From positions 1 to 64,000 of the forward strand of contig JAPKBL010000014.1 of the NCBI GenBank assembly GCA_028823415.1: 64,000 nt of DNA, given 5' to 3'. Position numbers and translations under genes: made by a program. This document shows positions 19,650 through 29,767 of the stretch, one piece after another (the stretch's first letter is position 1; each line of letters opens with the position of its first letter). The notes beneath the pieces were generated by a model. It saw only the letters and a list, made by a program, of their open reading frames with translations, was not told where the DNA came from and did no database searches. The stretch comes from Mariniblastus sp. Lineage in GTDB: Bacteria; Planctomycetota; Planctomycetia; Pirellulales; Pirellulaceae.

Positions 19650-22523
19650 ATGAAAACCGACGAATTAAGATCCAAATATCTCGAATTTTTTCAAACCAAA
19701 GGCCATACGGTTTGCCCGAGCGATGTGATGGTCCCTAAGTGGGATAAATCGGTTCTCTTTACGCCCGCGGGAATGAACCAGTTTAAGGATCATTTTCTGG
19801 GAAAAGTCGAGCTTGATTTTACCCGTGCGACAAGCGCTCAGAAGTGCCTTCGAACTGGTGATATCGAGAACGTTGGGCGGACTGCGTACCACCACACGTT
19901 TTTTGAAATGCTGGGCAATTTTAGTTTTGGAGACTATTTCAAGCGGGAAGCAATTCATTGGGCGTGGGAGTTTTTAACCGAATCACAATGGCTTGGTTTG
20001 GAGAAAGATCGGTTGTCCGTCACGGTTTATCTTGATGATGATGAGGCGTCTAACATTTGGCACAATGAGTTGGGCTTGCCTTTAAATAGAATTCGACGAC
20101 TCGACGAAAAGGAGAATTTTTGGCCGGCGAGTGCACCCTCGGTGGGCCCCGATGGCGTGTGTGGTCCTTGTAGTGAAATTTTCTATCACCCCGATGAAGG
20201 TCCCGAGTGTGAAATATGGAATCTTGTATTTACACAGTTTGATCGAGAAGGAGATCCGCCCAATAATTTGTTGCCACTACCCAACAAGAATATTGATACT
20301 GGTATGGGACTTGAGCGCACCGCCGCCACACTCCAGGGCGTTTCCACCAATTTTCAAATTGATACGCTGATGCCGATTGTCAATGCTGCCGCGGAGGTGT
20401 GTGGTGTCAAGTATGATGCTAAGTCAGATAACGGTCGCCGATTACGGCGGATCACCGACCACATTCGCGCCTGCTCGGTCGCTATTCATGAGAACGTTTA
20501 TCCGGGCGCGAAAGCAGAGGAATCGGTTGTGCGAGTGTTATTACGGCGCGCTGTGTTGCAGGGATACGACATGGGGCTCCGTGACCCATTTCTCTTTCAG
20601 TTGGTTCCTGTCGTCGTCGAACAGTTAGGCACTCCATACCCAGAGCTTCGAGAGTCGGTCGGTCGCGTTGTTGCGGTCGTTGAAGAGGAAGAAAAAAGTT
20701 TCTACTCCGTTATCGATCGGGGGATTCCCCGTGTCGAAAAAATTGTTCAGGAGGCGATAGCCAGCGGTCAAACGAAACTCGATGCGCAGCGCGTTGCCGA
20801 TGTTTACCAGACCCATGGTGTTCCACCTACGATCGCCGAATCCGTGGCCGAGCATCACGGATTGGGGTTTGATTGGGCTGAATTTGAGAAGTGGATGTTG
20901 GAACATGGCGACGTTAGTAATACGGGTGAAAAAACAGTAATGGGGGACGCAGGGCCTCTCGATGAAATTAAGAAAGAGCATAAGTCGACACTGTTCTCTG
21001 GTTACGAAGCGACCCAACGGAAGAGTTCAATTGTCGGCATGTATTTTGAATTTGAAGAAATCACTGAAGTGATGGAGCGGGTGAAAAATCAGATTACGGA
21101 AAAAAGAGTCGTGAAGCAGCAGGTGTGTGAATCGATGGAGGTCGTTGAGGGACAGCAGTTCATTGTTCTGCAGGAGACACCGTTTTATGGTGAATCAGGT
21201 GGTCAGGTCGGCGATACCGGCTGGATTGAAGGGGCGACAGGAAAGTTTCAAGTAGCTGATACCCAGAAAGACGGCGGGCTTGTCATCCACTCCGGTCACA
21301 TGACGGAGGGAACGCTATCTCTCGGAGATGAAATCCAGGCACGTGTCGATCAGGATCGCAGGCAGGGGATTTGCCGGGCTCACAGCGCCACGCATATGTT
21401 GCATCACGCATTGCAAGAACATCTTGGTGAGCATGCTCAGCAGCGCGGATCTCGGGTGATCGATGACGTGCTCCGTTTTGATTTCGCAAACATGGATGCT
21501 GTGCCGGAAGAGCAACTGGCTTTAATCGAACAGCAAACGATTGAAAAGATTCATGCGGCGGTACCGGTAACTGCTGAAATTTTGCCATTGGCTGAGGCTC
21601 GCGAACAAGGCGCCATGATGTTGTTTGGTGAAAAGTATCCAGATCCTGTGCGAATGGTCTCGATTGGCGAGTTTAGTAAAGAGTTATGTGGTGGAATCCA
21701 TGTTGCCAATTCGAGCGAGGTGGATGCGTTTGAGATCTACTCTGAGGAAAATATGGGGGCGGGAACTCGTCGCATCCACGCTTGGACTGGAGCCAAGGCG
21801 AGAGAAAGCCAAATTCGAATTATGGAGGATTGTCGTAAGTTGGCCAACGATCTATCGGTGGCGTGGAGCGACGTTCCAGTTGCTGTGACGCACCTTAGTC
21901 AGCATGTGAAGAATTTAAAAAAACAGCTTAGTTCAGGCCGTAAGTCGTCTGAAGTTCCGCTCCCATTTGAGAGGCATGAATCTATTGAGGCGACTGACGC
22001 GAATTACTTTGAATTACGTAGCATCATGCGACATACGGCGCGGGCCCTTAATGTGCCGGTTCTTCAAGTTGCCAATCGGGTTCATGTAATGTTGCAGGAG
22101 GTTGGTTCACTCAAAGAGCAGCTCGAGAGACTAAACGAGGCCGGTAAGGTTGACGTGGATGAGCTAATCGCAGCGGCGGTATTGGTTGGTGATGTCAGAG
22201 TCATTACTCATCAACTCCCCAATGCCAATCGTGGATTAATGGTTCAATTGATTGATCAGATTCGTAAAAAGACGAATCCTGCGGCAATTCTTTTCGCGTC
22301 CAGTTCAGGCGATTCGGAAGTGATATTGTCCGCCGGAATGACTCGCGATCTTGTCGAACGCGGTCTGAGTGCCGGGAAATGGATTGGCGAAGTGGCAGCG
22401 GTGGTGGATGGGCGAGGGGGCGGCAAGCCCGATTTAGCTCAAGCTGGTGGCAAAAATCCAGCTAAAATTGATGAAGCATTGCAGACTGCGTTGGATTTAA
22501 TTAAGTCGAAACATTCTGGCTGA
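19650..22523 (+). CDS. alaS: Alanyl-tRNA synthetase
   Basis: Class II synthetase with an editing domain, 957 residues (E. coli 876). The catalytic core starts with RSKYLEFFQTKGH and contains FTPAGMNQF. The editing domain carries the zinc-binding HSATHMLHHAL motif, then CGGIHVANSSEV with the Cys/His ligands. The C-terminal DHHA1-type domain ends in RGGGKPDLAQAGGK, typical of AlaRS. The length excess is in the region between the catalytic and editing domains. Confidence 0.98.
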   Translation: MKTDELRSKYLEFFQTKGHTVCPSDVMVPKWDKSVLFTPAGMNQFKDHFLGKVELDFTRATSAQKCLRTGDIENVGRTAYHHTFFEMLGNFSFGDYFKREAIHWAWEFLTESQWLGLEKDRLSVTVYLDDDEASNIWHNELGLPLNRIRRLDEKENFWPASAPSVGPDGVCGPCSEIFYHPDEGPECEIWNLVFTQFDREGDPPNNLLPLPNKNIDTGMGLERTAATLQGVSTNFQIDTLMPIVNAAAEVCGVKYDAKSDNGRRLRRITDHIRACSVAIHENVYPGAKAEESVVRVLLRRAVLQGYDMGLRDPFLFQLVPVVVEQLGTPYPELRESVGRVVAVVEEEEKSFYSVIDRGIPRVEKIVQEAIASGQTKLDAQRVADVYQTHGVPPTIAESVAEHHGLGFDWAEFEKWMLEHGDVSNTGEKTVMGDAGPLDEIKKEHKSTLFSGYEATQRKSSIVGMYFEFEEITEVMERVKNQITEKRVVKQQVCESMEVVEGQQFIVLQETPFYGESGGQVGDTGWIEGATGKFQVADTQKDGGLVIHSGHMTEGTLSLGDEIQARVDQDRRQGICRAHSATHMLHHALQEHLGEHAQQRGSRVIDDVLRFDFANMDAVPEEQLALIEQQTIEKIHAAVPVTAEILPLAEAREQGAMMLFGEKYPDPVRMVSIGEFSKELCGGIHVANSSEVDAFEIYSEENMGAGTRRIHAWTGAKARESQIRIMEDCRKLANDLSVAWSDVPVAVTHLSQHVKNLKKQLSSGRKSSEVPLPFERHESIEATDANYFELRSIMRHTARALNVPVLQVANRVHVMLQEVGSLKEQLERLNEAGKVDVDELIAAAVLVGDVRVITHQLPNANRGLMVQLIDQIRKKTNPAAILFASSSGDSEVILSAGMTRDLVERGLSAGKWIGEVAAVVDGRGGGKPDLAQAGGKNPAKIDEALQTALDLIKSKHSG

Positions 22524-22617
22524 AAACAGGGTATGCTTTATTGCTTCCACATATTACGGCGCAATCGCCATCCAAGGTCACACTTACATTTTTTTTGAAA
22601 CCACTAGGAGTTTAAAC

Positions 22618-23688
22618 ATGCGAGTTTTTGCGTATTCATTTTTTCTGTTACTGACGATGGCTTGCTCATCGCTAGTGGCACAGACGGGCACGCTTGATGA
22701 AAAAGATAAAGCAGTGTTTGTATTTGATGTTCGCATGGATGATATGCGAGAGAGTGAACTTGGCAAAAAGCTCGGAATGTCCGATCGACTTTCTGAGTTG
22801 ACTGAGGGAGATGATGGCGTAAGCCCAAATGTGATTGATCGGGTTTTCGGAGCGATGAGCCTGCCTCAGAATGTGCAAGAGGCAATGATGGCGCAATTTG
22901 GCGAAGTGAAATTTAATTTATTCGTTAAGGTGTATTTCAATGATGAAGCTGCCGTCGATCAATTGCTCGCAGAGATCGGGTCTGATTCAGCTGAAACAGT
23001 CGAGAACGATGGGAAGACTTATTATGTAATGCCTGCGGATGGCCCAGTTCCGCCTGGCTTGTTGTTGATGCAGGTTGTCGATTCAAAGACAATTGAACTT
23101 GGGACGAAGAAGTTTCTATTCCATCCTAACCGAAAGTTGTTAACTGACAACTTGATGTCGTCCGCTAAAGGCTCGCCCAAAGCACCGATTCGATTGGCCA
23201 TGGATTTCTCTGGTGCAAAGGGGTTGGTGAGCGAGTTGGTCGAGATGGGGAAAATGCAGGCTGGTGGCAACCCGTCTGTGAACGCCTTCATGGATTTGAT
23301 CAACAACGTACAAGATCTTTCAATCATGATTGGCATGGATGGAGAAGATCTCTTAACGATCAAGGCAAGAGGGGTAGATGATGAGAAATCGAAGGAGCTG
23401 AAAAGTGGCGTTGATGCTCTACTAGGTTTGGCAAAGATGTCGATGCAGCAATTCATGCCCATGGTTGAAGGCGCGGATCCCGATGCAGCCAAAATGCTGG
23501 GTGTGGTCAGCAAGGCGCTTAAAGCGAAGGGGACCGGTCGAGAAGTGATCCTCAAGATTCCAACTCCCAAGGGCTTGGGCGACTACCTGGCAGAGAAAAT
23601 GGAAAGCCTTCCGTCTTTGCTCATGGGTGGACTTGGTGGGCAAAGTGAACCTGGGCAGGGTTTTTCACCTGAATCGCCTGATTTTTAA
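22618..23688 (+). CDS. Secreted protein of unknown function
   Basis: 356 residues with a signal peptide (MRVFAYSFFLLLTMACSSLVA, cut near VAQ-TG). No domain is recognised. The composition is acidic and rich in Met, Leu and Gly, with a Gly-rich tail, and I see no Cys pattern. A strong AGGAG site sits seven bases before the ATG. It lies 94 bp after alaS but is probably its own unit. A strong terminator follows. It resembles the periplasmic proteins of uncertain role common in planctomycetes, but that is impression only. Confidence 0.8.
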   Translation: MRVFAYSFFLLLTMACSSLVAQTGTLDEKDKAVFVFDVRMDDMRESELGKKLGMSDRLSELTEGDDGVSPNVIDRVFGAMSLPQNVQEAMMAQFGEVKFNLFVKVYFNDEAAVDQLLAEIGSDSAETVENDGKTYYVMPADGPVPPGLLLMQVVDSKTIELGTKKFLFHPNRKLLTDNLMSSAKGSPKAPIRLAMDFSGAKGLVSELVEMGKMQAGGNPSVNAFMDLINNVQDLSIMIGMDGEDLLTIKARGVDDEKSKELKSGVDALLGLAKMSMQQFMPMVEGADPDAAKMLGVVSKALKAKGTGREVILKIPTPKGLGDYLAEKMESLPSLLMGGLGGQSEPGQGFSPESPDF

Positions 23689-23712
23689 TTTGACCAACAG
23701 TTGAAAATTAAG

Positions 23713-23743
23713 AAAGCGACGCTTTTAGGCGTCGCTTTTTTTA
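23713..23743 (+). terminator. Rho-independent terminator after the secreted protein
   Basis: A ten-base-pair stem aaagcgacgc / gcgtcgcttt has a six-base loop (ttttag) and is followed by T residues. It starts 25 bp after the stop codon. Confidence 0.93.
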
Positions 23744-23852
23744 TGCTTGTGTTGGCCAGTCGGTGATTCAAACACGGGGGATTACAGATTTTTTCCAAAA
23801 GGGTTTTGATTTTTCGAATAGCCAACCGAATCGCTGTTTGGATGGACGCCGC

Positions 23853-25232
23853 TTAGATCAAAGTCATGAAAACCCAAGTCAATGAAAAACATATAAGCAC
23901 AAGGATTCGGCGTCTCGAAAACGAGCGTTTGAATTGGTCAATTTTCTGGGGCGATCGCTCGATTTTTTCAATCAATTCAATGCGTCGCTCAAGACTTGGA
24001 TGAAAGAGGGATTGTCTTTCGTAGTTTCCGGGCGCTAACGCGGCCAGTCGTAGAAGTGCGCACTTTAAATCTGCCGAGGATTCGGCGTCGCCTTCGGATT
24101 CTCTTAAGCCCTTGCTTTGGCAGGCAAAAATATCGGCCTCATGCTCCATTTGATGGGAGAGCCACGGAAGAGTGATTAAGAGGAAAGCGAGATAAATGCC
24201 ACACGGAAGGAAGGGAATTGCGGTGTCGGTTAATTCCTGTAGCCCGCCCTCGAGGTGAGGGAAAGGCATTTCAGCCAATTGGGTTTGTTCTTGAGCAATC
24301 GCCAAAATGGGAAGGGTGAGAAAGCCAAGTCGCGTAAATGTGTGCCAGAGCATTACATGGCCTGCCTCATGCTTAACGATAGCGAGAAGTTCGTTTTGGG
24401 GAAATAAATTCAACAGTTTGTCGGAGAGTAAAAGCATCCGAAAACGGGGAATGATTCCAACGACGGCCGCGTTGGCGACTTGATTACCGGTTCGCCAAAT
24501 TCGAATTTTGCGAAGATTAATTCGGTTTTGTATGAAGATGGTTTTGATTTGGTTTTCAAAAATTGAGTCTTTGAAATTCCCATGTGAGCAGATCGTTAAA
24601 AGCAGTAATGGAAGACCTGCTGCAAGAATCAGAAATAAGGCCCCGAAGGCTGCTGATTTCTCAAAGTCGTTTAGGGTCGAAAGGTAGGGCTCGAGGTCAC
24701 GAATTAAAATGACGGTCGCGGCGGGGAATAACACAAAAAGAAGACATGTCTGCAAGCGAATGCAGGCTAATCCAGCTCTTTTTTTCAGTGCACACAACCG
24801 CGAGTCCGATTGCGAAATTTTTCCGGTAAGTTCAGAAAAGATTATCCATGAAGTGAATAGCGAAAAAATCACCGGGAGCAAGATGAAGAATTCATCAAGC
24901 AGGGGCCAGCGGTCGAGTTGCCAGGTGCCGCGCACGACATCTTGCCAGCGAATAGCCCACACCGTGGCTAGACTTGCAGATAGCCAGACGGCGCTGTGGC
25001 ATGCAGAGAGTCGCGCGATGACCTCGGGTCGATGTTGGAAGCCGACGCTGTTGGTCGGGATTTTCAGTGAAACGAAATAGGTTTGAAATATTGCGAGGCC
25101 CGGAACCATGATTGCCAAAACGCCAACCATGAAAATGGTTAGCCAGAGCTGTTCGTGTTGTACAGGTTGGGCGCCGGTCAGTTCGCTGCCAAGGAGCGTT
25201 AGAACGATCACCGCGCCAATTGCAAGATTCAT
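23853..25232 (-). CDS. M48-like membrane metalloprotease
   Basis: 459-residue integral membrane protein with about seven hydrophobic spans. The zinc motif HEAGH is at 288-292 (LLAIVKHEAGHVMLWH), with a downstream third ligand in LSHQMEHEADIFA (Glu363), as in M48 (HtpX/Ste24-like) peptidases. Homologues act in membrane protein quality control or stress. It begins with a hydrophobic segment, which acts as signal anchor. Substrates are unknown. The gene lies downstream of serA but is separated from it by a terminator. Confidence 0.85.
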   Translation of the reverse strand: MNLAIGAVIVLTLLGSELTGAQPVQHEQLWLTIFMVGVLAIMVPGLAIFQTYFVSLKIPTNSVGFQHRPEVIARLSACHSAVWLSASLATVWAIRWQDVVRGTWQLDRWPLLDEFFILLPVIFSLFTSWIIFSELTGKISQSDSRLCALKKRAGLACIRLQTCLLFVLFPAATVILIRDLEPYLSTLNDFEKSAAFGALFLILAAGLPLLLLTICSHGNFKDSIFENQIKTIFIQNRINLRKIRIWRTGNQVANAAVVGIIPRFRMLLLSDKLLNLFPQNELLAIVKHEAGHVMLWHTFTRLGFLTLPILAIAQEQTQLAEMPFPHLEGGLQELTDTAIPFLPCGIYLAFLLITLPWLSHQMEHEADIFACQSKGLRESEGDAESSADLKCALLRLAALAPGNYERQSLFHPSLERRIELIEKIERSPQKIDQFKRSFSRRRILVLICFSLTWVFMTLI

Positions 25233-25316
25233 GAGCGATGCGAGCTGAGGTGTGACGGAGAAGTCTGGCAGGCAAGTGCCATTTCTAGACTAGTTAGAGA
25301 CCGCGAGAATGTCGAC

Positions 25317-25351
25317 GAAAAAGCCCGCCGCTCTTTTTCGAGCCGCGGGCT
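25317..25351 (-). terminator. Terminator downstream of serA
   Basis: Read on the minus strand, a 12-position stem with one mismatch (gagccgcgggct as the downstream arm in plus orientation) and a six-base loop is followed by five U. It lies 49 bp after the serA stop and separates serC-serA from the membrane protease. Confidence 0.85.
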
Positions 25352-25399
25352 AAAGCAGTGATCAGGTAGTTTTTCTGTTGTTTATAGAACGCGTGCGAG

Positions 25400-27019
25400 T
25401 TAGACCAGCCAATCGGGGAGTTGGTCAAATGCCGGGAGGTTGATCAGGTGTACCGAATCAATCGCGTCGTTTTCGAGAACACGTTGGAGCGTGGGAGGAG
25501 AGACGACCGAATCGAGATTGAGAATTCCGATGGCGGATCCCCCTTGCGCCCCTTCTCTTCCGACCGCCATTTGGGCAATGTTCACATGCTCTTCGGCGAG
25601 TACACTACCAACGTACCCGATGATGCCAGGGGTGTCGGAGTGGTTGAAGATCAACAGATTACCATCCATATAGGTCTCTGTACGATACTCATCCAATCGC
25701 ACTAATCGAGGCATGCTTTTCCCGAACAGAGTGCCGGTAGCGGTGCGAGTAACTCCTTCGCCGGCAACTGTTGCGGTTATGGAACTGCTGAAATCACCGG
25801 TGTCTGAATTAGAAGTTCGAGAAATTTCGATTCCCCGTTCACGGCAGAGCATCTCGGCGTTGATAATGTTGGCGCCTTCGGTGACGTGGCCGATGAGCCC
25901 TGCACAGAATGCCGATACGAGCGGTCGCGTATCTTTTTCTGAAATGTCTCCTTGGAATTCAAGTTCACATTTTTCAATTGCTGCACCGTGCCACTGGCCC
26001 AATAGGACTCCCAGTCGATGGGCAACGTCGAGATGACTGCGGAGTTCGTTGAGCGTTTTTGGATCAAGAGAGATCGTGTTGACTGCAGACTTGATTTCGC
26101 CGGTGGTCAGGAAATTAATCAGTAAATCAACCGCCTCTACTGCAACTTCGATTTGAGCTTCATCGGTGCTCGCACCGAGGTGCGGAGTACACAGAACATT
26201 ATCCATTTGAAAGAGCGGGTTGTCGATGCATGGCTCTTCCGGGTAGACATCGAGAGCGACCCCGCCCAAGTGCCCTGATTCGAGTCCAGCAACCAAAGCA
26301 TCATTGTCGTAAATTCCGCCTCGGGCACAATTCACTAACCTCGCGCCCGGTTTCAACAACTTAACTTCTTCGTGGCTGATTAGGCCTTTTGTTTCTGAGG
26401 TTAGGGGAGTGTGAACGGTCAGGTAATCAATTTGTGGCAACAGATCACTTACTTGGGCAACTTTCGTGATGCCCAGATCCTCGGCGCGTTCTGAGGAAAG
26501 AAAAGGGTCATAGCCAATGACATCCATCCCGAATGCTCGCGCCCTGGAAGCGACTTCTAAGCCAATTCGACCTAAACCAACGATACCGAGTGTTTTTCCG
26601 CTGACTTGAGAGCCTTTGAATTTCTTGCGATCCCATCTGCCCGCTTGTAAGCTCGAGTAGGCAGGGCCAATCTTACGAGAGAGGCCTAATAGGAGGGCCA
26701 TCGTATGTTCCGCCGTACTAATTGTATTGCCGGCGGGAGTGTTCATGACGACGATCCCAAGAAGCGTCGCGCTCGGTTTGTCAATGTTGTCTGTCCCGAC
26801 ACCGGCCCGAACGATGGCTTTGAGGGATTTATTACCTTCCAGTGTATCGGCTGTGATTTTCACTCCACTGCGGCAGACGGCACCATCGTAATGGGTAAGC
26901 GCTTCGCGAAGTTCTTCCCCTTGGAGGCCAATTTTGATGTCAAAGCTAATTCCTTCCGCGGCCTCGAGTTTGGCAAGGCCTTCTGCAGCGAGGTCGTCGA
27001 GCACAATGATACGCGCCAT
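25400..27019 (-). CDS. serA: D-3-phosphoglycerate dehydrogenase
   Basis: First step of serine synthesis: 3-phosphoglycerate to 3-phosphohydroxypyruvate with NAD. The substrate domain (VLDDLAAEGL start) is followed by the nucleotide-binding domain with LGIVGLGRIGLEVA and the catalytic Arg/Glu/His region (NCARGG, TPHLGAST). About 210 C-terminal residues hold the intervening domain and an ACT domain ending in HLINLPAF, the serine-binding regulatory module, so allosteric control is likely. ATG 27019 has an AGGTGA site and begins at the family N-terminus. The longer frame from 27076 adds no conserved residues. Confidence 0.97.
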   Translation of the reverse strand: MARIIVLDDLAAEGLAKLEAAEGISFDIKIGLQGEELREALTHYDGAVCRSGVKITADTLEGNKSLKAIVRAGVGTDNIDKPSATLLGIVVMNTPAGNTISTAEHTMALLLGLSRKIGPAYSSLQAGRWDRKKFKGSQVSGKTLGIVGLGRIGLEVASRARAFGMDVIGYDPFLSSERAEDLGITKVAQVSDLLPQIDYLTVHTPLTSETKGLISHEEVKLLKPGARLVNCARGGIYDNDALVAGLESGHLGGVALDVYPEEPCIDNPLFQMDNVLCTPHLGASTDEAQIEVAVEAVDLLINFLTTGEIKSAVNTISLDPKTLNELRSHLDVAHRLGVLLGQWHGAAIEKCELEFQGDISEKDTRPLVSAFCAGLIGHVTEGANIINAEMLCRERGIEISRTSNSDTGDFSSSITATVAGEGVTRTATGTLFGKSMPRLVRLDEYRTETYMDGNLLIFNHSDTPGIIGYVGSVLAEEHVNIAQMAVGREGAQGGSAIGILNLDSVVSPPTLQRVLENDAIDSVHLINLPAFDQLPDWLV

Positions 27020-27096
27020 TGGGTCACCTTTCGATTTTGAAGAGGTTTGCAGCGGTGGTTGGGTGGCAACAGACATGTTGGTTTCGTCCTATATTG

Positions 27097-28200
27097 TTAA
27101 CCGTTTTTCTGAGCAAAATCTGTCATGAATTGGACAAGCGATTCAACGCCCTCAATCGGCATTGCATTATAGACCGAAGCTCGAATACCACCGAGGCTTC
27201 TATGACCCTTGAGGGATGACATCCCAGCGTCTGTCGCCTCGGCGAGGAATTGAGATTCTAAATCTTCGGTTTCTAACGTGAACACAACGTTCATGATCGA
27301 TCGGCTATCCTTTGCCGCATGTCCTGAGTAAAAACCATTACTTTGGTCAATCACATTGTATAACAGACTCGCTTTTTCCTGATTGAATTTGCTGATGTTC
27401 GCTAATCCGCCCATTTCTTCTTGTAACCATTTACAAACCAGACCGGTCACATAAATGGCAAAGGTCGGCGGAGTGTTAAATCGTGAACCGGCTTTTGAAT
27501 GTTTTGAATAATCAAGATAACTCGGCAAGCGATCGTCGCATCGATCCAGTAATTCTTTTTTTAGGATCAACACATTGACCCCGGCGATACCGGCATTTTT
27601 CTGAGCGCAGGCATAAATTAATCCGTAACGTGCAATGTCGATGGGCTCGGAAAAAAGATCGGAAGACTTGTCGACCAGTAATGGGACGTCTCCGGTCTCA
27701 GGCAAATCCCAATACTTGACTCCGTGAATGGTTTCATTGGAAGTCAAGTGGCAATAGGCCGCATTGGGAGTTAGGTTCAGTTCGCTCTGGTCGGGGACAC
27801 GATTGTAATTTGAGTCGTTTCCATCCCAGGCAATATTGAGATGTCCGAATCGGGAAATCTCAGCCGCTGTTTTTTTGCCCCAGGCTCCCGTGACAATCAC
27901 ATCTGCTGTCTGAGTTTTCTCAGTTAAGAAATTCATCGGCATCATCACGTTTTGAAGAGCGCTGCCACCTTGTAAAAAAAGTACTTCGTGAGTCTCCGGT
28001 AGATTCGTGAGTTGGGCGATGCGTGATTTTGCATCGTCTAGAACTGAATCAAATTCTTGGCTTCGATGGCTAATTTCAAGCACACTTGAACCGGCGCCGG
28101 GGAGGGAGAGCATTTCACTTTGGATTTGCTCGAGGACGGACTTGGGAAGTGTCGCTGGTCCTGCTGAAAAATTAAACACTCGAGAAGTCGTCTTGGTCAT
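27097..28200 (-). CDS. serC: Phosphoserine aminotransferase
   Basis: PLP enzyme converting phosphohydroxypyruvate plus glutamate to phosphoserine. The N-terminal FNFSAGPATLP signature starts right after ATG 28200. The PLP-lysine region is YACAQKNAGIAGV, and the Asp/His region includes FLQGGSALQNVMMP. Length 367 is typical. The gene lies directly upstream of serA (77-bp gap, same strand) and likely shares its transcript. The long open frame upstream to 28500 is not conserved and is excluded. Confidence 0.97.
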   Translation of the reverse strand: MTKTTSRVFNFSAGPATLPKSVLEQIQSEMLSLPGAGSSVLEISHRSQEFDSVLDDAKSRIAQLTNLPETHEVLFLQGGSALQNVMMPMNFLTEKTQTADVIVTGAWGKKTAAEISRFGHLNIAWDGNDSNYNRVPDQSELNLTPNAAYCHLTSNETIHGVKYWDLPETGDVPLLVDKSSDLFSEPIDIARYGLIYACAQKNAGIAGVNVLILKKELLDRCDDRLPSYLDYSKHSKAGSRFNTPPTFAIYVTGLVCKWLQEEMGGLANISKFNQEKASLLYNVIDQSNGFYSGHAAKDSRSIMNVVFTLETEDLESQFLAEATDAGMSSLKGHRSLGGIRASVYNAMPIEGVESLVQFMTDFAQKNG

Positions 28201-28788
28201 GGTTATCTCAAAATATGTCGAAAAAAAGACTTGGAGGCCTTGGGGATTATCTTGGAGCGCGACCTGTGAAGAAAACCTCGCCATCACAACCGAGCCCAAT
28301 GGAACCTGCTCACGCGAGCCGATCGTTTTAAAGTGTTGTTCGGCGGACAAGCCGTTCGTTCTGCGTCGAGATCGGGTCTTCGGTCGGACGTTTCTCCATT
28401 TCTTTACCACGGGTTCGTGTTTAATCGGGGGCGGAAGAAAATCTTGGGCTCCCGATTCGTCCGATTCTAACATCGAGGAACGGGGTGAAAAGTGCTGCAA
28501 ACGAGATCGAACCTACAGTTTTTCCAACAAGCTCTGACGTTTTTCTAAAATTGGGGAACGCGTTTTAGGAAGTGGTTTTTTTGGGGGAATTCCAGTGACG
28601 TTATTCCCGATTTATAGTTGCTATTCCTCCGCAGAGCCGCAGAGGAAGCTAGCCGGCGATGAAAGATGTTTTAGCGATAAGGCGATTCGTGGAGTTTTTC
28701 TGGTCTGAAATTTTTAACGAATCAACAGTTTGGGATTCTGCTGAAGTTATCAGTGGCATCGCGTACCAGGTATCGATTTTCTTTTCGC
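28201..28788. other. Intergenic region upstream of serC
   Basis: 588 bp between serC and the end of the TPR lipoprotein gene, both on the minus strand. It should contain the serC promoter. The short plus-strand frames here (28007-28537, 28659-28850) have no supporting features. No clear hairpin or riboswitch was found. Confidence 0.55.
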
Positions 28789-29565
28789 TCAGAAATTCTG
28801 ATACGGAGTTGTCGAGCCATATCGCGCGGGAGCTGGCGTGGCTGTTTTAGTGGCAGACCCAGTTGGGGAGTTGTAACTTGGGAGCTGCGCTAGTTGGTTT
28901 TGTAAACTCGACACTTTCGCCGCGATTTGAGGCTGCTTGGAGTCAATTTGAAGTGCTCTGATGTAGCTATCGAGCGCCAGGGCGAATTGGCCTTGAGCTT
29001 CCCTAACTGATCCCATTGCAGCTAAAACTTGGACATCATTTGGATTGATTTTCAACGCGTCAACTAGGAGATCGGTAGCACGACTGTTGTCGCCGTATTC
29101 CTGATAGAGTTTCGCTAATTCCACGACTGGTTCAGTCGACGCTGGATATCGGTTTTTCCAAGAGTTAATCAGGTCAAAAGCATATTGTTCCTGTCCGGTT
29201 TCGATCAGCAGGGCAGCCAGTGATCGATGTGCATCTTGGTGTTGGTCATCAATCGAAATTGCACGTCGATAGAGTTGTTCTGCACTTTGCGTTGTTTGGA
29301 GGTTTTTTGTTTGCTTGCCAATGGCATAATAACTGGCTCCAAGATTGTAGATGGCATCAGCATTATTCGGGTTCATCTCGATAGCTTTGTTAAATTCAGC
29401 TATCGCAGTTGTGATTTGACCTTGGTTGTAGGCTTGGCAACCGATCGCGTTATGACGGTTTGCCCCCAGTTTGCATCCTGTCGCCAGTAGCAGATTTAAG
29501 ATCACCAAAGCAGCGACCAAGGGGATGGAAGCGTAGCGAAGCGAAGGATTTATTGTGGGGAACAT
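28789..29565 (-). CDS. TPR-repeat lipoprotein
   Basis: 258-residue lipoprotein. The leader ends in the lipobox LATGC, so the mature N-terminal Cys should be lipidated. About five tetratricopeptide units follow from residue 47 (GCQAYNQGQITTAIAEFNKAIEMNPNN-like 34-residue pattern, repeated around NNADAIYNLGASY and NPNDVQVLAAMGS). TPR arrays mediate protein interactions at the membrane. The C-terminal tail is Ser/Thr/Pro-rich. It follows the sigma/anti-sigma pair by about 200 bp on the same strand but need not be cotranscribed. Confidence 0.85.
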   Translation of the reverse strand: MFPTINPSLRYASIPLVAALVILNLLLATGCKLGANRHNAIGCQAYNQGQITTAIAEFNKAIEMNPNNADAIYNLGASYYAIGKQTKNLQTTQSAEQLYRRAISIDDQHQDAHRSLAALLIETGQEQYAFDLINSWKNRYPASTEPVVELAKLYQEYGDNSRATDLLVDALKINPNDVQVLAAMGSVREAQGQFALALDSYIRALQIDSKQPQIAAKVSSLQNQLAQLPSYNSPTGSATKTATPAPARYGSTTPYQNF

Positions 29566-29767
29566 GGTTGCGTTTCTCGTCATTTACTCAAGTTCAAAAC
29601 TGTTATCCGCAATTCGATTTTGAGACGAACAGACGAATAAACTCGAGGAAATTTAGAGAAACAGAATGGTCGCCGCAAGATCATTGAGGCGCTCTGGGAG
29701 ATGCTGGCAAGCTCGTTGCGTGCTTGGCGGATCCGCTGGAACTCAAAAACGGCTGCAAAAGTGGGTG

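Noticed and set aside
28201-28500. 100-residue N-terminal extension of SerC
   Set aside because: The extension is basic low-complexity sequence. SerC homology starts precisely at ATG 28200.
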